DNA of 64,000 bases from Chromatiaceae bacterium (GTDB lineage Bacteria; Pseudomonadota; Gammaproteobacteria; Chromatiales; Chromatiaceae), in the NCBI GenBank assembly GCA_024235215.1, contig JACKMU010000001.1, positions 762,439 to 826,438 of the forward strand, in the 5' to 3' direction. Below are positions 28,263 through 37,665 of the stretch, piece by piece (positions within the stretch are counted from its first letter, which is position 1; each line of letters starts with the position of its first letter). Both the position numbers and the translations under genes were made by a program. Under the pieces are notes generated by a model. That model was not told the DNA's origin, ran no database searches, and saw only the letters and a program-made list of their open reading frames with translations.

Positions 28263-29535
28263 ATTCAAGGGCTTGATGGTGATCCTGGATGGTCTGGGAG
28301 ATGGCGGTATCGCCGGTTTTCAGGGCAAAACCCCACTGGAAGCGGCACATACACCGGTGATGGACCGGCTGGTCAGGGAAGGAATGGCTGCCTTGATCGA
28401 CCCCCTGCATCAGGGTGTACCCGTTGGCACCCATACCGGCACCGGTATTCTGCTCGGCATTCCGCCGAAGGATATCGCTCATCTGACCCGTGGTCCGGTG
28501 GAAGCCGCCGGTATCGGCCTGACGAGTGAATGGGGCGATATACTGATTCGCTGCAATTTCGCCACACTGGAGGAGTGGGGTGACTCCTTTCGCATTATCG
28601 ATCGCCGTGCCGGCCGTATCGCAGAGGACACCCTGGAACTGGTGCGCGAGCTGGTCGATGTCGACGTGGGAGACGGCATATCCGCCACACTCTATCCTGC
28701 CACCCAGCATCGAGCCGTACTGAGACTCAGTGGCGAGGAGCTCTCCGCCGCGATATCGGATACCGATCCGGGCAGCGCTTTTCAAGATCGAGGGGCGATC
28801 CGCTCCGCTCCTCAGGAAGCGGGAACAGCTGCAGCTCGCACTGCGCACGCACTGAACCGGTTCACCTATCTGGCTCACTCGCACCTCGATAACCATCCCG
28901 TGAACAGGTTACGACGAAAGAACGGGCTGCTGGCCGCCAATGGTATTCTCTGCCGCAGTGCCGGGAAAAATACTCAGCCGACCAGCCTGGTAAAACGCCT
29001 TGGCCTGAAAGGGTGCGTCATCGCTGGTGAGAGTACCGTCGTCGGCTTGGCCAAGATGCTGAAATTTCAAGTAGTTTCCGAGCCAGGCTTCACCTCGCTA
29101 CCGAATACTGACCTGAACAGAAAAGTTGCCGCCACCCGGGCAGCACTGGAGGAGAATGACATCGTTTTTCTGCATGTGAAAGGTCCGGATATATGCGCCC
29201 ATGACAAGAACCCGGAAGAGAAAAAAAAGCTACTGGAGGCGTTCGATCGACAACTTGCTGAGCTGACGAACCAGAACCTGGTAATTGCGGTAACTGGCGA
29301 CCACTCTACCAACAGCAATACCGGCGACCATACCGGTGACCCTGTGCCCTCTCTGCTATTCAATCCGTTGGGCAGGCGCGATCTGTGTACTCAGTTTGGA
29401 GAATCTCATTGTGCTGGCGGCGGACTTGGGCGGATTTCAGCCACCGGATTTCTTTGCAGTATGCTGGACGCCATGGGTTTCATGCATAAGTATAAACCCG
29501 GCGAATCCCTGTTTTATTCCAACCACACCTACTGA
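28252..29535 (+). CDS. Archaeal-type phosphoglycerate mutase-like enzyme (alkaline phosphatase superfamily)
   Basis: 427 aa. Resembles cofactor-independent phosphoglycerate mutase of the ApgM type: ILDGLGDGG with the first metal Asp, TPLEAAHTPVMDRL, RGPVEAAGIGL, KGPDICAHDKN and TGDHSTNSNTGDHTGDPVP with the remaining metal ligands. The nucleophile region reads PVGTHTGTG (Thr60, His61), where canonical ApgM has GSD. A Thr nucleophile is typical of phosphodiesterase/NPP members of this superfamily. It could therefore be a mutase, a phosphatase or a phosphodiesterase acting on the product of the overlapping kinase gene. ATG 28252 lies inside the end of that gene. Confidence 0.8.
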   Translation: MTSKFKGLMVILDGLGDGGIAGFQGKTPLEAAHTPVMDRLVREGMAALIDPLHQGVPVGTHTGTGILLGIPPKDIAHLTRGPVEAAGIGLTSEWGDILIRCNFATLEEWGDSFRIIDRRAGRIAEDTLELVRELVDVDVGDGISATLYPATQHRAVLRLSGEELSAAISDTDPGSAFQDRGAIRSAPQEAGTAAARTAHALNRFTYLAHSHLDNHPVNRLRRKNGLLAANGILCRSAGKNTQPTSLVKRLGLKGCVIAGESTVVGLAKMLKFQVVSEPGFTSLPNTDLNRKVAATRAALEENDIVFLHVKGPDICAHDKNPEEKKKLLEAFDRQLAELTNQNLVIAVTGDHSTNSNTGDHTGDPVPSLLFNPLGRRDLCTQFGESHCAGGGLGRISATGFLCSMLDAMGFMHKYKPGESLFYSNHTY

Positions 29536-30332
29536 CTCGCCTGCCCCGTCCTTCCTCTGCAAATAACCAAAGATTGAACGGTTAACCTACCCTCTCTGGC
29601 AGTGAGATACCGCTCCGCTCGTTGCTGCAAAACGTGTCTTGATCAAGCCTATCCGGGTTGGTTCTTTCAGTATGCGCTGCAGCGAAAGGTCAGTGATTTA
29701 AAGCCATAATTGCTGGCCGAATCGTTAAGGACCACACAAAACACCCACTAATCGAACGCCTCCCACACCTGAAACACAATGCGTGTTCAAACGGCCCAAC
29801 TGCCACCTATTCAAACGTTGTCATTTAAGTTTTTTCATAAACCCTTGAATATGTAATAAATTGGTAATAATCCGTAAATAAAATGTAATTTCCCTGTAAT
29901 TGTTCATCGACACGCTGTGATCGGTCCTCCTGACTGCACAGATGGTTTGGTTCGATTGAGTTTTGTCATAACACAGCAGACAGTGCTGAATTATTACAGA
30001 TTTTAGTTTCCACGGAGCCGTTCAAGTGACTGGGGTCAAGGTCACAAATTTAGATTTCAATAATATTAACAAGGAAGTTTCCAATTTCGTTCAATCGAAA
30101 TCAGCAGTCCAATGATGACTGCAGTTTGGGGTGGACATAACAACACTGCGAGGCATTGGTTAATCTGTCAATCATCCGCCTAGAAGACCTGGAGAAGGGT
30201 TCAATAGTTTTGACTACGTACTAAGCAGCCTCCTGCATAGTGGGAAGTCCGGAAAGATATACGTGCAAACCTTCACTTTAGCAGTTGCTATCTCCGCCTC
30301 GTTTTTTTACTACTCAGCTGATGGAGAAACCG
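29536..30332. other. Long regulatory region before the second DUF47-pit operon
   Basis: About 800 bp without a supported gene. It contains the tandem Pho-box-like array (29851-29900), two isolated TTGTCAT heptamers (29818, 29963) and generally AT-rich DNA from 29815 to 30075. The unusual length suggests more than one promoter. Confidence 0.5.
29851..29900 (+). promoter_or_regulatory. Tandem Pho-box-like array of DUF47-pit operon 2
   Basis: Five heptamers with an 11-bp rhythm (one 10-bp step): ATGTAAT 29851, TGGTAAT 29862, CCGTAAA 29872, ATGTAAT 29883, CTGTAAT 29894. They resemble PhoB repeats (CTGTCAT/CTGTAAT). A TTGTCAT at 29818 is in phase (33 bp upstream). No good -10 at the canonical 10-bp distance was found, so the transcription start is unknown. 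Confidence 0.65.
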
Positions 30333-31013
30333 ATGCGAACCACAAATCCCATAGCCGCCCTGCTAGGGAGCTCGCCATTCAAGCCCATGCAGGCACACAT
30401 GCGAATCGTCAAAGAGTGTGTGTCAGAAGTTCCCGGCTTGTTCGACGCGCTCATTGCAGAAAACAAAGAGGAGCTGAAGGCTCACACCGACCGGATATTT
30501 GAAAAAGAGCATGCTGCGGACGATCTCAAAAACGATCTTCGTGCACATCTTCCCAAGAGTCTTTTCATGCCGGTTGATCGCCGCGACCTGCTTGAGGTGC
30601 TGGAACTGCAGGATACTATCGCCAACACCGCCCAGGATATCGCCGGACTGTTGATGGAACGGGACATGTCGGTACCCGCAGGGATGGCTGAGCCACTCAG
30701 TAACCTGGTCAGACGCTGCGTAGACACCAACGACCTCGCCGCAAAAATCATCGAAGAGCTGGATGAGCTGATCGAGATGGGATTCAAAGGGAAGGAGGCC
30801 AGCAAGGTGGAGTCGATGGCGCAGGAGTTGAATGCTGTCGAAGATGAAACTGACAAGCTGGGTATTGAGCTGACCCGCATGCTGTTTGCCAAAGAGGATG
30901 AGATGAAGCCGGTATCGGTAATGTTCTGGTACCAACTGATCCAGTGGATCGGAGATCTGGCGGACTTTGCCGAAAAAGTAGGCGATCGCATGCGCCTGTT
31001 TATCGCCAAATGA
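30333..31013 (+). CDS. DUF47 / PhoU-like Pit accessory protein (copy 2)
   Basis: 226 aa, same length and domain as the protein at 12935-13615, with matching blocks (SSPFKPMQAHMRIVKECV, DRRDLLEVLELQDTIANTAQ, FWYQLIQWIGDLADFAEKV). All-helical, cytoplasmic, PhoU-related; expected to regulate the Pit encoded 103 bp downstream. ATG 30333 is preceded by GGAGAAACC at good spacing and gives the same N-terminus as its paralogue. Confidence 0.92.
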   Translation: MRTTNPIAALLGSSPFKPMQAHMRIVKECVSEVPGLFDALIAENKEELKAHTDRIFEKEHAADDLKNDLRAHLPKSLFMPVDRRDLLEVLELQDTIANTAQDIAGLLMERDMSVPAGMAEPLSNLVRRCVDTNDLAAKIIEELDELIEMGFKGKEASKVESMAQELNAVEDETDKLGIELTRMLFAKEDEMKPVSVMFWYQLIQWIGDLADFAEKVGDRMRLFIAK

Positions 31014-31116
31014 TGTGCTAAGAGCTCGCTTGCTGGTGCTGATCAATTTGGGTCGACACCCGGGTTAACCAGTCTGCAAAAACATAAACATCGATAACTG
31101 AATTAGGGATTCCACT

Positions 31117-32382
31117 ATGGAAATCATTACTGAATGGGGAACAGTATTCCTCGTACTGGCCGTTATTTTTGGCTTTTACATGACTTGGGGCATCGGTGCC
31201 AACGACGTTGCCAATGCCATGGGCACCTCGGTTGGTTCGGGTGCGATTACCGTTAAACAGGCGATCATCATCGCCGCTGTCTTCGAGTTTGCCGGTGCTT
31301 TTCTCGCAGGCGGACAGGTCACCGCGACGATCCGCAAGGGGATCATCGATCCGAGTGCGATTGTCGGCCAACCGGAACTGTTGGTCTACGGTATGCTGGC
31401 GGCACTGCTGGCGGCCGCGGTATGGCTGATGATCGCCTCCACCCGCGGTTGGCCGGTTTCCACCACGCATACTATCGTGGGCGCCATCGTCGGCTTTGCC
31501 ATGGCCGGCATCGGAATGGATGCGGTGAAATGGGCAAAAATCGGCTCGATCGTAGCGAGCTGGCTGGTATCTCCGCTGGTCGGTGGCACTATCGCGCTGC
31601 TGCTGATGATCAGTATCCGTAAACTGATACTCAATGCAGACAATCCTTTCGAACGAGCCAAAACCTGGGCCCCGGTGTACGTCTTTTTGGTTGGCTGGAT
31701 CGTATCGCTGGTCACCATGTTCAAGGGCCTCAAGCATCTGAAACTGGAACTCACCGGTATAGAGAGCTTTATCGTGGCCACGGTCATCGGCATCATCGTC
31801 GCCTTCATTGGCAAGTTGATGATCAACAGAGTCAAGGTCGATACCGCCGCAGACAAGGATTTCCACCATGCCAGCGTGGAAAAAGTCTTCACTCCGCTGA
31901 TGATTTTCACCGCCTGCGCGATGGCGTTTGCCCATGGATCCAATGATGTGGCCAATGGTATCGGTCCAATGGCAGCGGTCGTCTCCATCGTCGAAAGCGG
32001 CGGCCAGGTAGGACAGAAAGCGGCGCTACCGTTATGGATTCTACTGCTCGGCGGTGTCGGAATCGTGATTGGACTGGCGACCATGGGCTATAAGGTGATG
32101 CAGACCATCGGCACCAAGATCACCGAGCTGACACCGACCCGTGGTTACTGTGCAACGCTCGCTGCCGCTGTCACCGTCGTGATCGCGTCCAAAACCGGAC
32201 TGCCGGTCTCCACCACCCATATCGCTGTCGGTGCCGTCATGGGAGTCGGACTCGCACGCGGTGTGGGCGCACTCGATTTGAGGGTTATCGGTAATATTGT
32301 GGTGTCCTGGATCGTCACGCTTCCGGCGGGAGGTATCGTGGCAGCGATACTCTTCTTCATGTTCAAAGGGATATTCGGATAA
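31117..32382 (+). CDS. pit: Inorganic phosphate transporter, PiT family (copy 2)
   Basis: 421 aa, identical in length to copy 1 and with the same two signature repeats (GANDVANAMGTSVGSGAIT, GSNDVANGIGPMAAV) and STTHTIVGA / STTHIAVGA pairs. Multi-pass inner-membrane phosphate importer. The operon layout (DUF47 then pit) equals that of copy 1 on the opposite strand, so this is a whole-operon duplication that has diverged in loops and upstream DNA. A strong terminator follows. Confidence 0.95.
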   Translation: MEIITEWGTVFLVLAVIFGFYMTWGIGANDVANAMGTSVGSGAITVKQAIIIAAVFEFAGAFLAGGQVTATIRKGIIDPSAIVGQPELLVYGMLAALLAAAVWLMIASTRGWPVSTTHTIVGAIVGFAMAGIGMDAVKWAKIGSIVASWLVSPLVGGTIALLLMISIRKLILNADNPFERAKTWAPVYVFLVGWIVSLVTMFKGLKHLKLELTGIESFIVATVIGIIVAFIGKLMINRVKVDTAADKDFHHASVEKVFTPLMIFTACAMAFAHGSNDVANGIGPMAAVVSIVESGGQVGQKAALPLWILLLGGVGIVIGLATMGYKVMQTIGTKITELTPTRGYCATLAAAVTVVIASKTGLPVSTTHIAVGAVMGVGLARGVGALDLRVIGNIVVSWIVTLPAGGIVAAILFFMFKGIFG

Positions 32383-32401
32383 CAATCGCCCACAGCGCAA
32401 C

Positions 32402-32432
32402 GCCCCCCTCATCCCAGGGGGGCTTTTTTTTT
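32402..32432 (+). terminator. Intrinsic terminator after pit copy 2
   Basis: Stem GCCCCCCT / AGGGGGGC (32402-32409 with 32416-32423), 6-nt loop, followed by nine T residues. A canonical rho-independent terminator, 20 bp after the pit stop codon. Confidence 0.95.
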
Positions 32433-32480
32433 GCCAGGCTGTTAATATTTAAGAGGTTAATGATATAGGTAGGTCGACCC

Positions 32481-33098
32481 TTGGAATTCCGAACAGAACT
32501 CATTACCGATTCCCAGACCATCAAAGGAGTACGTTTTCCTGCGCATATCGGTTTCCGGCAACTGTTGATCACCGGGCCACCCGGCGCTGGGAAAAGTACA
32601 CTCATCCGTAAGCTGGGTGGTTGGTCTGAAGAAGGTTATGTAGATCTCTCCCTGAACAAGTGGTGGACCGCGCAGGCGCTCTCTTTGCGGCCAAGGGAGA
32701 TACACCTCGGATTTCCCTGTACTGGCTTCAAAGACGCACTGGCGGTATTCGATGACGAGTGGGTTCGCTCACTTACTCCCCCGGAACTGGACCTGACGCG
32801 AATCCGTATACCGCCGATGAAGCGCTTTGTCTTCTCCATCAACTGGCGCGATCGCTATGCATTCGAGTTTCTGATACCACGTGCGGAAGCGCTGTTCGAT
32901 CAGCGGGCAAACCGCGCCCGGTTCGGTACTCACCCAGTCGACGAATCGATAACCATTGAGCAGGTGAGAAACCAATTGACTATCTATCGGTTAGCCGCAC
33001 ATTATCTACATCGACAGGGGTTGATCGTTTATATTCGTGAAGGCACAGAGGGCGATCTGCTTCGCATCGTCGCATTGGATAACGACAAGCCAGACTGA
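32481..33098 (+). CDS. P-loop NTPase of unknown function paired with a PPP phosphatase
   Basis: 205 aa. Walker A GPPGAGKST near residues 33-41; the rest has no family name I can give with confidence. The only plausible start is TTG 32481, preceded by AGGTAGG; the first ATG lies at codon 113. No membrane segments. The next gene, a PPP-type metallophosphatase, begins one base after its stop, so they form a unit. It might be a small-molecule or protein kinase that opposes the phosphatase, but this is inference. Confidence 0.7.
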   Translation: MEFRTELITDSQTIKGVRFPAHIGFRQLLITGPPGAGKSTLIRKLGGWSEEGYVDLSLNKWWTAQALSLRPREIHLGFPCTGFKDALAVFDDEWVRSLTPPELDLTRIRIPPMKRFVFSINWRDRYAFEFLIPRAEALFDQRANRARFGTHPVDESITIEQVRNQLTIYRLAAHYLHRQGLIVYIREGTEGDLLRIVALDNDKPD

Positions 33099-33099
33099 G

Positions 33100-34560
33100 A
33101 TGACACCACTTAATTCCAAAGAGAAAAAAAGTCTGCTCAAAGTACTCCGGAGTGCCTTTTCCGACATGGTGGATTGCGAGGTGGTGGACGTCAAGGAAGC
33201 CTACCGACTGACCACAAAAAAAGTTAAGGTACAGATCAAAGAGCAACCTTTCCAGATCAACTTATACCCGGATGGCAAGCCACTGCATATCTACCCGGAA
33301 CCAACCCTCGATGAAAATGATAAGCAGGCCAGTAGTAAAAGCTTTATTTTATTCGATCCAGAACGCTACTACTCAGGCGTCAGTGGATTCTACCGGCTGA
33401 ATGCCGGGGATAAGATCATCCTCGGCGGGAAAGATCTGGAACAACGCGCATTCCTCAACATCCCCAAGGAGCTCCCTGCGCGCAAGTTGAGCATTGCCAA
33501 CGATGATGGTGAGCTTGTATTCAAGAGCCTGGTTAACAACCCCCAATCCTGCATTGCACCGCTGCTGAAAGACAAAAAGGTCAACCAGCTGTTCAACTGG
33601 CGACTAAACAAGCTGGCCAGAATACGGGAAATTTTCGGTGGACCGATTGAACCGCTTTCCAACCATGCTGCACTCACACTGATCCGTGAAGTAAACCGGA
33701 TTTTGGCTGCTGAAGCGCACCGCCCCCTCAATGCACAGGGTGAGCCAGGTGGCTTGGTGCATCTGCCGGACGACTCACCGGTAATCATTCTGGGAGATCT
33801 GCACGCAAAACCGGACAACCTGCTGACTGTATTGAGTCAGAACAGCTATCTGGAAGCACTGGAAGCGCAGAGCGCCTATCTCGTCATCATCGGAGACGCA
33901 GTCCATCCCGAAGGCGAGGTGGCACTGGATGAGATGGAAAGTTCGATGCTGATCATGGATCTCATCTTGAAACTGAAATTGAGCTTTCCCAGCCAGTTTT
34001 TCTATCTACGTGGAAACCACGACAGCTTTTCCCAAGAGATTGCCAAAGGCGGAATACCCCAGGGGCTGCTTTGGGAGAAAGAGCTGATCGAAAAGCGGGG
34101 TGATGACTATCGATCAGAAATGCTGCGCCTCTATGACCTGCTCCCCTACCTGGTCTATTCGAGCAACTTCGTCAGTTGCCATGCAGCCGCCCCCACGACC
34201 AGCATCACACCTGAGGACATCATTAACATCAAACAACAACCAAAATTGATTAATGAACTGATCAACAACCGATTGAAACGCCCCAATCGTCCGGCAGGCT
34301 ATGCCAAAGGTGATGTCATAAGACTCAGAAAAAGCCTGGGGATCAGACCTGACGCCCCGTTCATCGTCGGGCACACCCCGCTCTCGAACGATGAAACGAT
34401 ATGGGAGAATGTGGGGGATATCCAGAATCACCACATTATCTATTCCAGCGATACCAACCAGGTAGGCGCGATGGTTCAAATTGGCGACACGATCTATCCG
34501 TTCAAATTCCCTGTTGAACAGGTTATGAATAAGATAAACTCCGCCTCTGACCCGTTTTAA
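33100..34560 (+). CDS. PPP-family metallophosphoesterase
   Basis: 486 aa. The C-terminal half has the calcineurin/PPP metal motifs in order: GDLHAKPDN near 231, GDAVHPEGE near 266, RGNHDSF near 304, a later SCHAAAPT and VGHTPL. It should be a two-metal phosphatase acting on phosphoproteins or small phosphate esters. The N-terminal 200 residues form an unassigned domain. Cytoplasmic, with no signal peptide. Its start was set by the ATG directly after the preceding gene's TGA. Located between a phosphate transporter and CNNM transporters. Confidence 0.85.
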   Translation: MTPLNSKEKKSLLKVLRSAFSDMVDCEVVDVKEAYRLTTKKVKVQIKEQPFQINLYPDGKPLHIYPEPTLDENDKQASSKSFILFDPERYYSGVSGFYRLNAGDKIILGGKDLEQRAFLNIPKELPARKLSIANDDGELVFKSLVNNPQSCIAPLLKDKKVNQLFNWRLNKLARIREIFGGPIEPLSNHAALTLIREVNRILAAEAHRPLNAQGEPGGLVHLPDDSPVIILGDLHAKPDNLLTVLSQNSYLEALEAQSAYLVIIGDAVHPEGEVALDEMESSMLIMDLILKLKLSFPSQFFYLRGNHDSFSQEIAKGGIPQGLLWEKELIEKRGDDYRSEMLRLYDLLPYLVYSSNFVSCHAAAPTTSITPEDIINIKQQPKLINELINNRLKRPNRPAGYAKGDVIRLRKSLGIRPDAPFIVGHTPLSNDETIWENVGDIQNHHIIYSSDTNQVGAMVQIGDTIYPFKFPVEQVMNKINSASDPF

Positions 34561-34767
34561 AACTGATTAGGGATTTTTATCACAATACCCGCTCTTTGTT
34601 ACGAGAGAAAGTCAACAGACGGATCTAACCCTGGGAAAGACCAGGATTTGATAGCACTGTATATCGATTGCGACAGGTTATAGAATTAATCTATCCCCGA
34701 CAGTTGTTACGCCAGCAACAAATAATAAATCAACTCGATTTCTGACTGAATTTAAGAGAAAAATCCA

Positions 34768-36090
34768 ATGGATCTCGCATTTTGGCTGGAACTCATACTA
34801 TTTATATTTTTAATGCTTTTATCGGGCTTCTTCTCCAGTTCCGAAACGTCAATGTTCTCACTGAACAGCGTTCAATTGGAGCAGATGCGGCAGAGTGGAA
34901 ATCCCAGTCTACCCCTGATCGAGCGTATGCTGAGCGAGCCAAGACGACTGATCGTCACCATTCTGATTGGCAATGAGTTTGTCAATGTCGCCGCTTCGGT
35001 AATCTCCGCCGCGATGGTGATTCAGCTGGCAGGAGAAGAAAACAAGCTCTTCAATCTTTTCATTATGGTGCCAATCCTGCTGGTATTCGGTGAGATCACC
35101 CCTAAAACGCTGGCAATTCGCAATAATGTTGCGTTTGCCAGCGCCGAAGCCGGGCCAATATCCCTGTTTGCCCGGCTCATCACCCCCATTCGCTGGGCAG
35201 TAAGAAACGTGTCGGAGTGGATCACCACGCTGATAGTCGGTAAAGAGCGCTCCCCCGGCAACATCATCACTGAGGATATGGTACGAACGCTGGCGCATGA
35301 AGCCGTGGGTGAAGGCGTATTGCATTCGACCGAGGCCCAGTTCATCGATCAGATATTCGAACTGGGCAGTAAAACGTTGGACGATATTCTGACCCCCAGA
35401 GCGGAGATCAACTTTATCTCTGCTGACATCCCGATTCCGGAACTCCTGACAGTGATCCAGGAGACCCGCCAGTCCCGCTTTCCAGTGTATGAAGAACACC
35501 GGGACAATATTCTGGGAATACTCCATGCCCGGGATCTGCTCGATATCAACCTGGATGAACTCAATCAGGAGAAGTTTATCGCATTGCTGAGAAAACCCTA
35601 TTTCGTTCCTGAAACCAAACCGGCGCTCGAAATGCTGGACAACTTTCGCGATACCAAACGCTCTTTTACTCTGACCGTGGATGAGTATGGCGGAGTCACA
35701 GGCCTGGTCACGATGGAGGATCTGCTAGAGTGTATCTTTGGAGACATTCCCAGCCCGTCGGATCTGGTGGAGCAGTTCACACTGGAAATGATCGACGACA
35801 ACAAGTTCTCCGTCGATGGCGTCATGCCACTGAATGAATTCAATGCTCAGACGGGTGCAATTTTATCGTCTGATGAAATAGAGACGATTGGAGGTCTGGT
35901 GCTACACGCATTCGGGGAACTCCCCCAGGAGGGGGAGACGATCGAGTTGGACGGTATCACATTTACCGCTGAGGTCGTGGCACAGAACAGAATTGTCCGC
36001 TTGCAGGTTGAAAAACCTGCCAATAAGGTTGTACAGGAAGCGGAATCCAGCGAAAACGACGACGAATCTTCTGAAGCGGGAGAGAACTAG
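34768..36090 (+). CDS. CNNM/CorC (HlyC)-type transporter, pair A first gene
   Basis: 440 aa. The N-terminal DUF21/CNNM membrane domain (three to four helices; GFFSSSETSMFSLN, EPRRLIVTILIGNEFVNVAAS, VFGEITPKTLA) is followed by two CBS domains (IMTPR-like ILTPRAEINFI; GILHARDLLDI; TVDEYGGVTGLVTMEDLLE) and a C-terminal CorC_HlyC domain. An acidic tail ends the protein. The family is implicated in Mg2+/Co2+ efflux or Na+-coupled Mg2+ transport. The next gene starts on the base after its stop codon. Confidence 0.92.
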   Translation: MDLAFWLELILFIFLMLLSGFFSSSETSMFSLNSVQLEQMRQSGNPSLPLIERMLSEPRRLIVTILIGNEFVNVAASVISAAMVIQLAGEENKLFNLFIMVPILLVFGEITPKTLAIRNNVAFASAEAGPISLFARLITPIRWAVRNVSEWITTLIVGKERSPGNIITEDMVRTLAHEAVGEGVLHSTEAQFIDQIFELGSKTLDDILTPRAEINFISADIPIPELLTVIQETRQSRFPVYEEHRDNILGILHARDLLDINLDELNQEKFIALLRKPYFVPETKPALEMLDNFRDTKRSFTLTVDEYGGVTGLVTMEDLLECIFGDIPSPSDLVEQFTLEMIDDNKFSVDGVMPLNEFNAQTGAILSSDEIETIGGLVLHAFGELPQEGETIELDGITFTAEVVAQNRIVRLQVEKPANKVVQEAESSENDDESSEAGEN

Positions 36091-37332
36091 ATGGATATTG
36101 TCCTCACGATTCTGATTATGGTTCTCTGCCTGCTGCTTGAGGGTTTCTTCTCGGGCTCTGAAATCGGTGTTATCAGTGCCGATCAGATCAAACTGCGCCA
36201 TAAAGCTGCAAAAGGCTCCAAAGGGGCGAAACTGGCGCTTAAAATGCTGGAAAAGCCGGAATGGCTATTATCCACCACGCTTGTGGGAACCAACATTGCG
36301 GTCGTCACCAATACGACAATGGCAACCGCGCTGATGATTCATCTGTTTGGCGAATATGGCAGCTGGCTCGCGGTGGTACTGGTCGCCCCGTTGATCTGGA
36401 TTTTCGGCGAGATCGTGCCAAAAAGTGTCTTCCAGCAGCGTGCAGATAGCGTCACACCAATCATCATCTTCGTTCTCCGCTTCTTCTCCCTGCTTTTCTA
36501 TCCGATTCTGTTTGTTTTCAGCTTTCTCACCAATCTGTTGACTAAACTCACCGGTGGTGAATCCAGAAATCCGTTCACACTGCGCGAAGAGATTGTCACC
36601 ATGCTGCAGATGCCGGCAGCATCGGGAGGGGATATTCATCCGGTTGAAAAGAACATGATCAAAAGAATGTTCAATTTCAACGAAACCACGGTACACGATG
36701 TGATGCTGCCTCTGATCGAAGTGACCGCTGTGGAGAAAGGTATCAGCTGTGGGGATGCGCGCAGGATATCCGCCAGCAAATCCCATGTGAGGCTGCCCGT
36801 CTACGATCAGCGAGTTGACCGGATAATCGGCATACTTCACACCCTGGATCTTCTCAATCTGGATCCTGAACAACCAATAACCGAGTATATCCGACCTGCG
36901 GTGTACGTGCCCGGCGGCAAGAGCATCAAGGAGTTGATGATTCAACTACGCGCAGAGAGTACTGTGGTCGCGATCGTCGTGGATGAGTTCGGGGGGGCCG
37001 AAGGTATTGTCACCATCGAAGATATCATGGAGGAGGTGGTTGAGAATCTGGAGGATGAGTATGATATCAGCGGCAAGCAGCGACACAATCTGATTCAGCG
37101 GATTGCGGACAACGAGTATATGGTCGGTGCGCGCATCGAGATGGATGACCTGTGTAATGTGCTGGGAATCTACCTTCCCCGTGGTAATTACGTCACACTG
37201 TCTGGGTTCATCCTGGCAAAACTTCACTCAATCCCTTCCACGGGCACCGTCATTAAAGAGGGTGATATCACTCTGACCGTACACCGCAGTACCGAGCAGG
37301 CGGTACAGGAGATAAAAATCACCTGGCAATAG
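36091..37332 (+). CDS. CNNM/CorC (HlyC)-type transporter, pair A second gene
   Basis: 413 aa, same architecture as its neighbour but more distant: GFFSGSEIGVISADQIKLRHKA, LVGTNIAVVTNTT, IFGEIVPKSVFQQ, CBS pair (DVMLPLIEVTAVEK, GILHTLDLLNLDP, VVDEFGGAEGIVTIEDIMEEVVE) and a CorC_HlyC end. Probably forms a heteromeric unit with the preceding protein; equivalent two-gene order is repeated at 46877-49659. Confidence 0.92.
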   Translation: MDIVLTILIMVLCLLLEGFFSGSEIGVISADQIKLRHKAAKGSKGAKLALKMLEKPEWLLSTTLVGTNIAVVTNTTMATALMIHLFGEYGSWLAVVLVAPLIWIFGEIVPKSVFQQRADSVTPIIIFVLRFFSLLFYPILFVFSFLTNLLTKLTGGESRNPFTLREEIVTMLQMPAASGGDIHPVEKNMIKRMFNFNETTVHDVMLPLIEVTAVEKGISCGDARRISASKSHVRLPVYDQRVDRIIGILHTLDLLNLDPEQPITEYIRPAVYVPGGKSIKELMIQLRAESTVVAIVVDEFGGAEGIVTIEDIMEEVVENLEDEYDISGKQRHNLIQRIADNEYMVGARIEMDDLCNVLGIYLPRGNYVTLSGFILAKLHSIPSTGTVIKEGDITLTVHRSTEQAVQEIKITWQ

Positions 37333-37665
37333 ATTGGCAAGAGATAAAACCTGACACTAAAAAGGCGTATACACTTGAGTAAGTGTATACGCCTTAATTG
37401 GCGGCCTGGATAATTCAACCAGCCGTTATCCATAACCAAATCAGCGTAGATTCATCAGCCTGGATTGGGTTATTTCATTCTAAAAAATCAGTCTCGATTT
37501 TGTTAATGAGGCGCGACCATCAACCAAAATTGGAAAATCCACAACGGTATTTGGCCGCAGTCCGTTCAATAATAGGTTCACTAGACACCTTAAACCACCA
37601 CCACCGGCTGATCACAGAAAAAATCTTGACCTATTGATATAACTAAAATATCTGTGCCGTGGTAG
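37333..37665. other. Intergenic region between CNNM pair A and a small coiled-coil gene
   Basis: 333 bp between convergent genes. It contains the long hairpin at 37362-37395 and otherwise AT-rich sequence with no supported gene. Confidence 0.5.
37362..37395. terminator. Bidirectional terminator with a 15-bp perfect stem
   Basis: AAGGCGTATACACTT / AAGTGTATACGCCTT with a 4-nt loop, 30 bp after the CNNM stop. On the minus strand it is followed by a T run (complement of the A tract at 37359-37363), on the plus strand by TTAATT, so it can end transcripts from both sides. Confidence 0.88.

Noticed and set aside
3264..34681. Same 15-mer CGATTGCGACAGGTT near 3265 and 34668
   Set aside because: One shared 15-mer in 64 kb is close to chance expectation and flanks differ.
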